The translations under genes and the position numbers were made by a program. 64,000 nucleotides of DNA from Cucumis sativus (taxonomy: Eukaryota > Streptophyta > Magnoliopsida > Cucurbitales > Cucurbitaceae). Where the stretch lies: positions 496,001-560,000 of the forward strand of contig NC_026655.2 in the NCBI RefSeq assembly GCF_000004075.3, written 5' to 3'. Below the pieces are notes generated by a model. It had not been told where the DNA came from, made no database searches, and worked only from the letters and a program-made list of their open reading frames with translations. Below, in pieces: positions 38,484 to 49,618 of this stretch (the first letter of the stretch is position 1; each line of letters opens with the position of its first letter).

Positions 38484-41400
38484 GAAGCTTCAGTAAGTAA
38501 GATTGAAATTGAGATTGAGAGAAAAAAAAGATGAAGATTGAAGGATTTTAGAAAAAAGAAAAGGGGAATTCACACATTCCGTTGAGCGATGGAAGAAGGA
38601 GGTTCCTTCAGCGAAAAGTATGTGAAATTTATCTGCAGAGAAGAAGGGAAGGGAAGGGGGTGTGGGGAAGACTTTGGAGTGAGAGAAAGTGAGAGCTCTA
38701 TCGTTCTTGTTCACTTGTTTATTGAAAAGGGAACCGATTCTGTCACCGGCAGTGTCATGGAAACATCCATCTTACCTTCTTTATGCCCACACATTCTTCA
38801 TATTATGTCTCTTTTTTTCCTCTCTTTTTTTCTTCCCTTTCTTCAATTTCATATTTTTTTGTCTCTATAGTTTTCATCTTGTTTCAATCTCATTTCTATA
38901 TAGCTTCACTATCGTTTTCGTCCTTTTGGCTCGTTAAATGTTTATCATCCTCACTATCGGTTATAATAACAAATAGATTATATGAATCGATGATGAACGA
39001 GCACCAACACCTTTAAAAAAAATGGTAAATAGTTTACATATATAACACCAAGACCAAGTTGATTATCAATATGATCCTCTAATAAAACTTTCATTTACAT
39101 AGTTTAACTCATGCACAAAAAGTTATCTCCCCATTTGAGATCAACGGTCTTACTCTGCTTTGTTCTTCGTACAAATTAAACAATTGGATAAAAGAAAGAA
39201 CAGAACAATATTTCTCTTTTGTGGAGAGACTTAAGTTAGATTCTAAAATTGAACGTATCTTTTAGTTATTGATCAGTTGAGTTATATTTACACTGAAGAC
39301 GAATCACATAGAAATTTAGATGTATTAAAGTGATGAAATAAATTTGTCTTTTATTATCTCACACTTCACCCTTTTTTTTATTCTCACATCTCATTTTCTA
39401 TCCCTTTGTCAAAATTAAATCCACAATAGAAAATGCACCTCAAATATTCAACAACCCTTTTTGAATATAGATAAGACAAGGGGAATTTGGAATATGATTG
39501 ATTGATATTGACCTATGAGATTAAATGTTTGAATATTTCTTAGTTCTTAGATTCTCTTCCATTTTCTACTTCTAAGCTGCTTAAATACAATTAATCAAAG
39601 TTTAGTTTCTCTCTTTGAACCCTAATTATACTCCAAGTTTAAATTTTGTTCTTATTTTTCCAAAATATTATAATTATAGTAAACCGCAATACACGGTTAT
39701 TTGAGTCTATTTTGAGAAATAAAATTTTACTACATTTTGTAAGTACATTGATTCATTTTATTATATTTGAAAACAACACATTTTACAAGAGGATATATTT
39801 GATTTTCATTACCTCTGTTTCTTTTTTTTTAATATTGTTTATATAACAGTTATCTAAGCTTTCAATTCCAAACAAAAAAAATTCTTAGGTTAGTATATTT
39901 AATAAATGAAATAAATTTTTGAATTGTTTTTCAATTATGATAATTTTTTTAATCTTCATATGTACTACTACTATCAAGTGATGAGTCTTTATACTTTAAC
40001 AATCATGACCTCTAAAGACATACAATTCCCATCACCTTATACATGTAAAGTTCACGTGACATGCCAAAGATCAAGTTCAATTTTCACAATTTATAATCTC
40101 GATAGTAATAAGTAAAAAGAATCCCTTTGCCAAAAATAAAAAAGAAAAGGTAAAGGTAAAAAGAAAGAAGAAAAAAAGACAACACTTAAGTGACTAAATA
40201 CCTTCCATTCTAAGAAAAAGAATGCATATATTATATCAAAATTTGATTGATTAAAAGTATATAATACAAACATATACATATAGGAGGAGGAGGAGGAGCA
40301 TGGAATTAAAGAATGATTATGAAGTGAAAGTTGAGAGAATAATTTGCATGGGAAGGGAACATTTGATTTTGAATAATAATAAGTTAAATAGTGAAAAAAA
40401 TGTATGATAATAATGAAGGTTTATGATAAGGTAGATAGATAGAGTAATGTTGAAGGGAACTATATAATATTTTTATATTAAATGTCACAACTTAAATAAA
40501 ATAAAATTTAATATATACATTTTAACTTTGAAAACGGCTTGACAGGCTGTCCCATTTCGTTACTCGTGTCTATATGATTTTGAACCCCACCCCTCCCCCC
40601 TCCCCCTAGCCAAAGCACAAAGAAAGAGACCATAGACACACACACACATATGTATCAATTAAAAGTTCTCCAACTCCAATAACGAGGCAAGTCCACTCTA
40701 TCGATGTTTACGGTTTGGTTCGATTCAATTTAGGGTTTTGATTTTAAGCTGAAACTACACCGAATCGTAAAATGCAAAAATAAAATCTTGTATGAAATCG
40801 AATCGTATCGTACGTTTATGCCAAATTGAATTACAAAAAAATTTATGAACACTGACAATCATAGCATTGTTAATAGTTATATCAATTTAATTAGGAAAGA
40901 TAGTGAATGAAATGAATATACTAAGAATCATTAATTTAATGTTAGTGAAAGATTAAATTAATTGGATGAAGGGTTGAGTTGTGTGTTAATTGTACTTTGG
41001 TTTGAGATTGTTTGTTCATAGCTGGCTGAACAGCACATCTCTTTTGATATTCACTGTAAAAGCCCTAATAATTGATTTTTCTTTTCTCTTTTTCTATTGA
41101 GTCTCAACAACACCAGATTAGATCTATTTATAAAGGCCAGGAAATATAATAGTAAAATTAAAATAATTTAATTCAAAATCAACATTTTATATATATATCA
41201 AGCATACAGTGAAAAGAATAGGAATAGAACAGTGTATTCCGTTTAGGTCTGAATTATGTACTTAAAATATTTAGAAACTACAGTAAATTTTTGGATTATA
41301 TGTACGATATAAACTAATAAATTTTATAATTGACTATCAAATCACATTGATAGAATTTAAAAATTTGTTATAGATTATAAATAGGAAGATTTTTAAAAAC

Positions 41401-43057
41401 AGTAGATTTTACAAAATATTGACAAACTATAGCAAATTGTATCACTGATAGTAATTGATATACTATGATGAAATAAAAATATAAGTGATAAAATACAAAA
41501 TTTTGATAGAAGCATTGTCAAATTTGCTATTTTTGTCAATTATATTTAAATATAGGTATATTTTAAATTTTAATATATGAAAATGGAGGAAGAGAGAGAA
41601 GGATAGAGTAAATGAGGAGAGCATGAAAGTGTTAGAGTGAGAGAGAAGACTGTTCCACGTGCACCCGAAAGGCCTGAAATTTGGCAGTAAAATGTTCCAA
41701 AGAAGGGACCATCTCATATATATATATATATATATTTATAGGAAATGAAATTACATTCATATTATTTTGATTTTATTAATGTTATGTTATATAAAAAATA
41801 GTTTCCCACAACATTAAATAGTTGATGAATAAATAAGAGAAGGAATAAATTAAAATTTGAATGAAGGAAAAAGAAATAAAAGATGGATGTGTGTTTGTTG
41901 TAATAAAGAAAAGAAAAAGGAAAGAGAGAATGTGAATAAATGTGTAATGGGAGAGTTCCGAGAGAGGAAAAAATAAGAATGCATTAGGGAATGGGAAAAG
42001 ATTAAAGAATGAATTGGGATGAGAGTCGAGAGAACTGACCAAGGGAGCGGCTCCACGCTGCATTTTTTTCCTTTCCTCCACGCCACGGGATCCACAATCC
42101 ACGTGCTCCTTCTTACTTTTCTTTTCTTCCTTTTTCTTTTTCCTTTTAATTATACATGTACTTCTGTGTGTATATACACTCAGGTAAATGTTCAGACTAA
42201 CTTACCCGCACATATCAATAGAACTTATTCTTGGGTTTGTGGTTCAATGCCATTGATGTATCACTAATCTCAAAGCCAAAGGCTTTTAAAGATACTACTA
42301 GAAGATATTTAAATAATTTACAAATTAATATAACACGTTTTACGATTTCTTCTATCGATGTCACTGATTGATAAGCACTTAGATGTTGTTTTGATTTCTA
42401 TACTTTTGAAATTTGTTTAATTTTAGTTCATATCATCCGATAAATCTCAGATTAGTAGTTTTTCATTTTTATCGTTTAAAATTTATTAAAATTTAACAAA
42501 CTTGAGAGTACGGAGGAGAACAAAAACGAGGTATTAAATGAATGGAATGGAACATGAAACATGGGGTTGCCCTAAGGAAACCCACTTAGAGGGTGGACCA
42601 AAGGCACAGAAAGTGTAGGGCTGCCCTACAACAATAACCAAAGCCCCAGAGAAATGGGCCTCACTCAATTTGGACTTATCACCTTACATTCCTTCTCTTT
42701 CCTCCCACTCTCCCTACCATTTCAAAGCTGAAATGGGGCAGCTTTTTCCCCCTCTCTTTTCTTTGGCATATGCCATTTGTGCTCTTCTAATTAATTTCCC
42801 CAATTACTAAACTTTTATATATTCTCTTACAATACTAATAAATGTAGGGTATAGAGACTTGTACCTCTTACTTCAAGTATATGTCCAATTGTGTGTTCGT
42901 GTTAGTATTATAGAGCATTCGTTGATGATTCTTTATTATTGTATATGTAACGTGAACGTTCTAACCTTTATGTTAAGTGTTTATTTATCACTTCAAATTA
43001 GTCATATTTTCGTGGATTTGGATTCTACTAATTATATCAAATGCTTGTAATTAGTCA

Positions 43058-43170
43058 GTGTTGAGGATTCTACATTGGAAAAAAAAAAACCCTACATTTC
43101 TTATAAGATAGATAAACCACTTCTTTATTTTTTGGTAATTAGTGTTAATTCTTTTGAGCATGCTAAAGTC
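43058..43170 (+). mobile_element. LTR-like fragment (fossil)
   Basis: The stretch begins TGTTGAGGATTCTACATTGG and continues with TTATAAGATAGATAAACCAC, wording I recognise from ends of plant LTR elements of the Copia or Cassandra kind. It is a short old remnant without internal coding region or visible partner LTR. The call is by recollection only. Confidence 0.35.
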
Positions 43171-43224
43171 TCGTATTTTTGTGATTGAAATCCCCTTCTC
43201 TCTTTGCGGACTTGAGTAGAGATG

Positions 43225-43490
43225 AGAGTTTATTAAAGACTAACTCCTGACACATCAAAAACTGTGTCAGAAGTTAACCATGAATTTTCGACGCATATAG
43301 CAACGCGTCGAGAGTTCTCTTAGATCTCTTGATGCGGTAAGTAATGCATTTGGCGATAGTGCCTCTTTTGAAGCACCGATTTGTCTCTTCTGAAGTAATA
43401 GTTTGTGCATCAAGAGAGATCTTATCTCTCGATGCAAGATTTCTTGATGGTTTAAAACGACATCGGAAGATCAAGAATTTATTTTAGTGT
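43225..43490. mobile_element. CACTA-like DNA transposon remnant
   Basis: Three nested inverted repeats occur in a row: CTGACACA/TGTGTCAG near 43247-43270, CGACGC/GCGTCG near 43289-43311, and a GCATCAAGAGAGAT/ATCTCTCGATGC pair near 43407-43434. Such 'GACGC...GCGTC' words are typical of the subterminal regions of plant CACTA elements. A TAGTG end stands at 43485-43489 and another at 43672-43676 (preceded by ACTTGTTG). No transposase is seen, so this would be a non-autonomous fragment; the left end was not found. Confidence 0.4.
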
Positions 43491-45681
43491 GACATTTAGC
43501 ATTTTTGCAACAAAGATTTCAACATTTTCTTGATTTGTTTTTTCTTTTGACGGAAGTAGCAACAAGCTCTAATTTAATTTTGAATAGATATTAATTATAT
43601 ATTTTCTTTTAACTACAAACTAAAACATCCTTTGTATACCTCTTAAAAGTCGGTTCAATTTGTACTTGTTGTAGTGTAGCATTCTATTCAGACTCATAGT
43701 TAACATTTTCTCACCCAACGCATAGCTCAACTTCTTATCACTCTCGCCTCTTTCATGCACTCTCTTGATCCTAACATGATCCAATCATTCACACTTTACA
43801 TTCACGTCTCTCTTTTAAACTTACAACTCCCAACTCAATATTACTCGTAACATAACACATCTCGTGAAAATATATTACAATTTGATTATCAACATATTTG
43901 TGTAATATAATAATTCTTTATTATTTTTTATTTTCTAAAAATAAATGGTGCATTTAATGATATGTAAGAATTTGGTAGGAGAGAGCAGCAAAGGACCATA
44001 TTAAGCAGCAAAGTCACAATGTTGTTATCTTCCATTATTTCACTAATTGGTTGAATAAATTAATGATCCCACCAATGAGAAGTCTCCTATTGTCCCATAG
44101 TTTAGTCTAAAATAAGAGTGGTTGGTTGATCTCATCACATGCTCCACAAGTAATAATAATCATTTGACACAAAACTCAATTGGTCTATATTGGAAGAACA
44201 TGCTCTCCCTATTGCCTCCCTTTTGGATTATTTAAATCAACATGGTAACTATAAACATGACACGTTTCAATGATTTAGTACATATATAGTTTAACTTTGT
44301 GTTTCTTTATTTTAATATATGTCACATGTCACATGTTCTTATGCTTAACTTTGAAAAGGACATTAATATAGTTTATATGTGATTTTGATACTCCCCTTCT
44401 TTCATTATTATTCTACTTGCCCTACAACACGTATTCATTTCTTTTACCTTTCTTCAAATTGAAATAATGTTTGTCTCTACCTAACCCATTTTGCATTTTT
44501 CAAAATACCTAGTGTGTGTATATATAATACAATGAATAATATGAATAATAGAGAGAGAGAGAGTAGTACTAGTACTAGTACTACTACCCCTTATTCTATT
44601 GGTCTACCTTTGAATTTGGTGTTTTGTGGGGGAGATTGTTGCGATGTACTTTTCATAGTTTTTAGGGTTTTCTTAGGGACGGAAAGTTTTTTTTGTTAGT
44701 GTCTAATAATGATTTATGTGGACAACTACCGCATAGATGAATATTAATAAATTCTTATATTCTTACAGTGAAAAATACATTTTGATATTCACAATCACAA
44801 TAACAATACAAGTTATTTTGGATCATAAGATCAATTACCTAACCACAAGGTGTACATTATATTGTGTCACAATCGTAATTTTTCAAACACAAGACATGTG
44901 ATTGTGCTACACTACTTGTTCTTCACGTTTGTAGTAAATCCCAAAGTTGTGGACAAACTCACAGTATGATGTAACTTTCTTTACGTTTTTAGAGAAAATG
45001 GTTTTATAAAACGTGGAAGAGAGAAAAACATCGAAAATTGTCAATTGCAAAGAAAATTTATATTGCAAATAGTAAGACAAGGTTTTTGACTGTGGATTCA
45101 ACTAGTGGGTCTCATGTCATCTATAGTACATTTTAAACGTTCTTAAGTTCTACATACTTGCATATGAAAAGTGCGAAATGTCACATGTAAGGTCAACGAC
45201 AGCAAAATGAAAGCAATAATAGACTAAACTATGTACACAAAACATAAAATAACCTAAAGATAAAATGGTTTGAGGATGTTTGGACATACGACTATAGGTA
45301 AACAACACCCTAGACAGAAGCAATGCCCACATTGGAGATGTAACTTGATAAAGGAAATAGGACATATAAGTTGAATTAAATAATTCAACTGTAATATATT
45401 AAAATCTCCATCGTCTAAGTTTTATCATATTTATTAATTATTTTGTATTATGTTATATCTTGAGATATTTATTTACAAAGGTTCTAATAAATTTGAAGTT
45501 TGGATTAAACATTATAATTTAATTATATGCAAAATTACGAAAATGTCCGATTTCGTATCTTTGATGAGGCCTCCACCTCCCACAATATTTGAATCAAATC
45601 CCAACCAATCAAGAGCATAATTCCATCAACTCACAAACAAAACAAAAAGAGCATAAAAAATTAAAACCGACCTCATCAAGC

Positions 45682-45743
45682 CACGTGTCAAATAAATAAT
45701 ACAAAAAATATCCCACTTCCGCCACGTGTACCACTCACACGTG
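45682..45743 (+). promoter_or_regulatory. Cluster of three G-box/ABRE motifs
   Basis: Three CACGTG cores lie within 62 bp: CCACGTGTCA from 45681, GCCACGTGTA from 45721 and ACACGTGC from 45737. They end 16 bp before the WD40 start codon. ACGTG cores with this flanking are bound by bZIP (ABA-response) and bHLH (light, PIF) factors. Confidence 0.75.
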
Positions 45744-45758
45744 CTCCCAACACTTGTT

Positions 45759-46899
45759 ATGAATCACGGTTTCTTCTCAAACATGCAGGAAAAAATGCCA
45801 ATGGCACGGGAAACGACGCCGCTTAGAATAGCCACACTCACAACTCCAAACACCGCGACCTGCTTGGCCGCCCATAACGGCCTCCTCTACTCCGGCGCCA
45901 CCAACCAAATCACCGTCTTCGATATAACCAACCATTTCACTCAAATCGACACTCTTTGCGTAAACGACGCTGCTTCGGGGTCCGTTAAATCCATCGCATT
46001 TGGGCCTTGGAAAGTCTTCACGGCTCATCAGGACTGCAAGATCAGAGTATGGAAGGTCACACGCTCGGGACCGCCATGTCACCGGCTTCTGGCTACTCTC
46101 CCCACCGTTAAAGACCGGCTGTACCGGTTTATTTCGCCGCGGAATTATGTTCATGTACGGCGACACCGTAAGCGGCTGTGGATTGAGCATTGGGATGCGG
46201 TTTCTGGGGTGGTGGTTAATGGAGGATTTGTGTACTCTGTTTCATGGGATCGGAGTTTAAAGGTTTGGAGTGCTTCTGACCATAAGTGTTTGTTGTCTGT
46301 CAAAGCTCACGAGGATGCAGTCAACGCTGTTGCTGTAGGGCAGAACGGCGTCGTGTATACTGGCTCTGCTGATGGGGTTATTGGAGTTTGGGAGGTCAGG
46401 GAGGGGAAGAAGAAGAAGAAGTATACGTTGGTTAGGACTTTGAACAACCACAAATCCACGGTAATACGACAATCAACTAAATACTAAATACTAAAAGGAA
46501 CTAAATACTAATACAATTCATTTATAGGTAAACGCGATCGTACTAAACGAGGGAGGTCGGGCAATGTTTTCGGGGAGCAGTGATCGTTCGATAATGGTGT
46601 GGAAGAAAGAAGATGGTGGGAAGAAGATTTCGTTTGTGGAGGATTTATGGGGTCATCAAGGCGCTGTATTGTGCTTGTATACTTTTCGAGACTTATTAGT
46701 TAGTGGGTCGGAAGATAGGACACTCAGGATTTGGAGAGGTGATGTTACAAATGGTTACCGATGTACGACTGTGGTCGATGGACACAGGTCGCCGGTGAAG
46801 TCGTTGGTTTTGGTTTCCGTCGAAGATGGTGAACGGAGTTTGATGATCTGTAGTGCTAGCTTGGATGGAGAAATACGAGTTTGGAGTTCCAAGCTTTGA
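45759..46899 (+). CDS. WD40-repeat protein, JINGUBANG-like
   Basis: Two exons, 45759-46460 and 46528-46899, join in phase 0 to 357 residues. At least seven WD40 blades are readable, for example LLYSGATNQITVFD, VFTAHQDCKIRVWK, VYSVSWDRSLKVWS, VYTGSADGVIGVWE, MFSGSSDRSIMVWK, LVSGSEDRTLRIWR and CSASLDGEIRVWS, almost filling the protein, with no extra domain. The layout resembles Arabidopsis JINGUBANG, a pollen germination regulator, but several paralogues share it, so no symbol is given. The coding sequence is GC-richer than its surroundings. ATG at 45759 is the first in-frame ATG; two more follow at codons 9 and 13. The start sits just under a G-box cluster. Confidence 0.9.
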
Positions 46900-47707
46900 T
46901 TAATGCTGCAAATGCTCAAAATTACGTGTACTCATTTACAAAATCGATTGAAATCTGCTTTCAATAATTATTCAAAATTGATTGATTTTGATGTTATACT
47001 GTGAAATTAAATATTAGATTAATCTTAGAGTTATTATAGCTTAGTTTAAAATAATTGAAAATTTTCATTCATATCAAAGAGTAAAATTTTGCAAACTTAA
47101 GTTTAGTACTTGTTATTTTTATTCAAGTTTAAAAGCTGACATTGTAACCATAAATGTTAAATTCTATGTTCTATAAAATAGTATAGAAAAGAAAAATACA
47201 CATGTCTAACAAACCTCAAGGATCCTACAAGACATCATTAACAATATATAAAACTTACCATTATTATCAACTAAAATTTTAAAAATTAACAAATTTTACA
47301 AAATATTTACAATTTACATCAAATTTTATTATTGATTGTCATTCATATGATACGTAATAAAAGACTATTACTCATAGAATCTAAAATTTTGATATAATTT
47401 GTGATTTAAAAAATGTTCCTTATTATTAATTTTCTTTTTTAAGGATTTTGATTAAAAAATTTCAAAATTCAAACCCAAACGGACGCGCAAGAAGATGGAG
47501 AGTGTGGCTTTGGGCTGGGCCTCGCTTAAGCCCAAAAAAAGATGCGTGGCGCGGGACAATGTGAAAGATGCTCAAACGGATGCATATAAAAGGGTAAAAC
47601 TAGCGGCAATTCGAAAACAGATCAAAACGCGTGGTGAGGGAACACGTCGAAATTTGAAACTTAAAAGTTGCGTCTTACAGACTTGCACTCCCCAGTTTCG
47701 ATTCATC
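46900..47707. other. Intergenic between WD40 and CENP-X genes
   Basis: AT-rich with a dispersed repeat copy at about 47285-47425. The part from 47495 to 47707 is GC-richer and remains open in frame with the CENP-X start. No separate gene is seen. Confidence 0.5.
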
Positions 47708-48739
47708 ATGGAAGAGACCGGATTTCATCCTGTAATTCTCTTATCTTCATTCAAGTTCAATTCATCGTTTGATTGTTCAAATAGTCTGCTACGTCTATGT
47801 TTTCCTTTCAATTTGGCGTTTATGTGTATAATTCACAGGATCTAATTCACGCCATTTTCAAGCTCGAGTGGAGCAGAAGATCACTTGGTTAGAACTTTGG
47901 ATCACCCTCTCCTTCTGTCTATCTATCTGTTTTCAGTTCTTCGTTCTCTCTTTCCTGATCATTTCTTCATTTTCAGAGCGCGAGAAAAACGAGAATAATC
48001 CGGATGCTATGGATTGCGAGGTGGTTCCCTTTTCGTGAGTTTCTTGTGAAAATTTATTTTCAACTGCTATTGTTTGATATCTTTCGTGAAAATGTTTGTC
48101 ATCGTTTTACGTTTTGATTTCACTGGCACCAGGTTTATCTTAGAATGCTCTTGGTACTTCTTGAGTTGATATGTAGTCTAGCGAATTTAACTAGAAATAA
48201 GTGATTATCTATTTTGTTGCAAATTTGGAGTAAGGCTTTTTCTCGACTAGACCAGTGGGGTTGATCTTCAGCGTACTTATCTTCGTCAGGTTGACGCTGG
48301 GGCTGGAACATCCAAGAAAAGCAGGCCGATGTCAGGTATCTTTAGTTTTTACTTCAACAACTTACTATTATTTCATTTTTAAATTACTGTTTCTCTTAGG
48401 AGTGTTATTTTCCATCGAGCCGCTGTTATTTGAATGATTACTGTCTACTGGGAGATGTAGAAACTATTTCTGACCTCGCTGTTTTAATTTTCCATGCAGC
48501 TAATGCAAATGCTCTTAAATTGAGCTCTAAACTTGTACAAATTTTTATCTCAGGTATCTGTGGTGAAACGTCAGATGGTTAGTTTAGTGTCTAATGTTTC
48601 CTTCTTCTTTTAGGTTAACTTTTCTATTTGTGCAGAGGCTGTGCAGCGCGCTGCAACAATTGCTGAAGCAGAAGGTATTAGCAGAATTGAACCCACTCAT
48701 TTGGAGAGAGTTCTTCCGCAGTTACTACTGGATTTTTAA
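47708..48739 (+). CDS. MHF2: Centromere protein X / MHF2 histone-fold protein
   Basis: Six exons: 47708-47731, 47839-47887, 47977-48020 (or to 48034), 48290-48335 (or from 48256), 48500-48553 and 48636-48739. The shorter choice gives 106 residues, near the family length; the longer one gives 122, and both keep frame. The start is MEETGFHPDLIHAIFK, then a charged linker, then the histone-fold part ANANALKLSSKLVQIFI, EAVQRAATIAEAEG and the ending HLERVLPQLLLDF that is characteristic of CENP-X. With MHF1 (CENP-S) it forms a DNA-binding tetramer that aids FANCM and sits at kinetochores; in plants MHF2 limits meiotic crossovers. The reading frame is open upstream to an ATG at 47495, which I did not use. 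Confidence 0.92.
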
Positions 48740-49618
48740 GGTAGCTTTCCGTTTACACATTGCAATGTAAGTTCTTGTTTTATAGAGTGATTATTTGGAC
48801 TATATCCTTCATTAGTAAGTTAGCTAATATGATTGATGTCTCACAAACTGAGTGGGATTGAGGTCGGGAGACTTCTCAAGTTATGTAGTCTTCTCTGATC
48901 CCAATACAAACATCAATCTGAATCATTGGTCCAAATCTAATTTGGCGTTTCGTATTGGTGCGAATAAATTTCTCAATGAAAGAATTTCCTATTTGTTAAG
49001 AAATGTCTAAGAAGCTTAGTCTTAGTGCTATTAAATTCTAATGTTCTGTAAGAGATTTCTCTAAGGTGGATTAACAAATGTCTTTTCCAGGAGGACCAAG
49101 CAGCTAATAGTTTATCATGATTGGTAAGTAATAGACAGACGAGCCCTTCTTTTATGAAGGAAGAATAAAAGATAGAGAAGCAGAAAAATAGAAAGGCAGA
49201 AAATATGAATTTCCTCGATCAATATTTTATACGTCCAGGGATTTTTTAGGGCAGAAAAGTTAAAAGCCACCAGAGTATGAATGATAAATATGGTACTGTG
49301 GTTGTAGATAACGATCATTAAAATGCAATACAGTCGGTTGTTTTAGAGGTAATGCATACTATTTGAGAAATACTTACTGAGATGAACAAATGTCTTAGTA
49401 GCAATCCGTTGTTCTTCATCTTTCCTATACCTTGTTATTTCATTTCCAAAATTGACGGAAGGTCTTCCCCTAGAATTTGCAAGCAGGTGATTAGAGAGAA
49501 TACAAATAGATATAGATATTTGTTTGACAATACAAATAGATATAGATATTTGCTTGACAACGCCCATCCTTGGAGGCAGAATCTAAACAGATAACGTTCT
49601 TTTACATGCATTATTATT
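48740..49618. other. Convergent 3' region of CENP-X and SOBIR1
   Basis: Contains both 3' UTRs and the 30-bp tandem repeat listed separately. No gene is seen. Confidence 0.5.
49501..49560. repeat. Two 30-bp tandem copies
   Basis: A 30-bp unit starting TACAAATAGATATAGATA occurs twice in succession and differs at one base (TTGTTTGAC against TTGCTTGAC). It lies 59 bp past the SOBIR1 stop codon, so probably within that gene's 3' UTR. Confidence 0.92.

Larger units (their letters stand above)
38484..45758. other. Gene-poor 7.3-kb intergenic region
   Basis: No gene is supported. The stretch holds the 5' flank of the ABHD17-like gene, many T- and A-rich runs, a pyrimidine-rich block near 40590, a 'GGTTTGGTTCGATT' repeat zone at 40700-40830, dispersed AT-rich repeats near 41330-41545 and 42300-42400, a TA microsatellite near 41716-41735, G-box motifs in GC-richer islands near 41655 and 42098, AG and TAGTAC simple repeats at 44550-44587, and transposon remnants near 43.1-43.7 kb. 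A short frame at 44514-44699 is mostly simple repeat and was not called. Confidence 0.5.

Noticed and set aside
41600-42110. Possible microRNA gene in the GC-richer stretches of the gene-poor region
   Set aside because: I compared the stretch by eye with conserved plant miRNA sequences and found no match or long clean stem.
42540-42740. Organelle-derived insertion in a GC-richer block
   Set aside because: No recognisable plastid or mitochondrial gene piece; it reads like ordinary intergenic DNA.
44514-44699. 61-codon frame in the gene-poor region
   Set aside because: The first half is made of AG and TAGTAC simple repeats; no similarity recognised.
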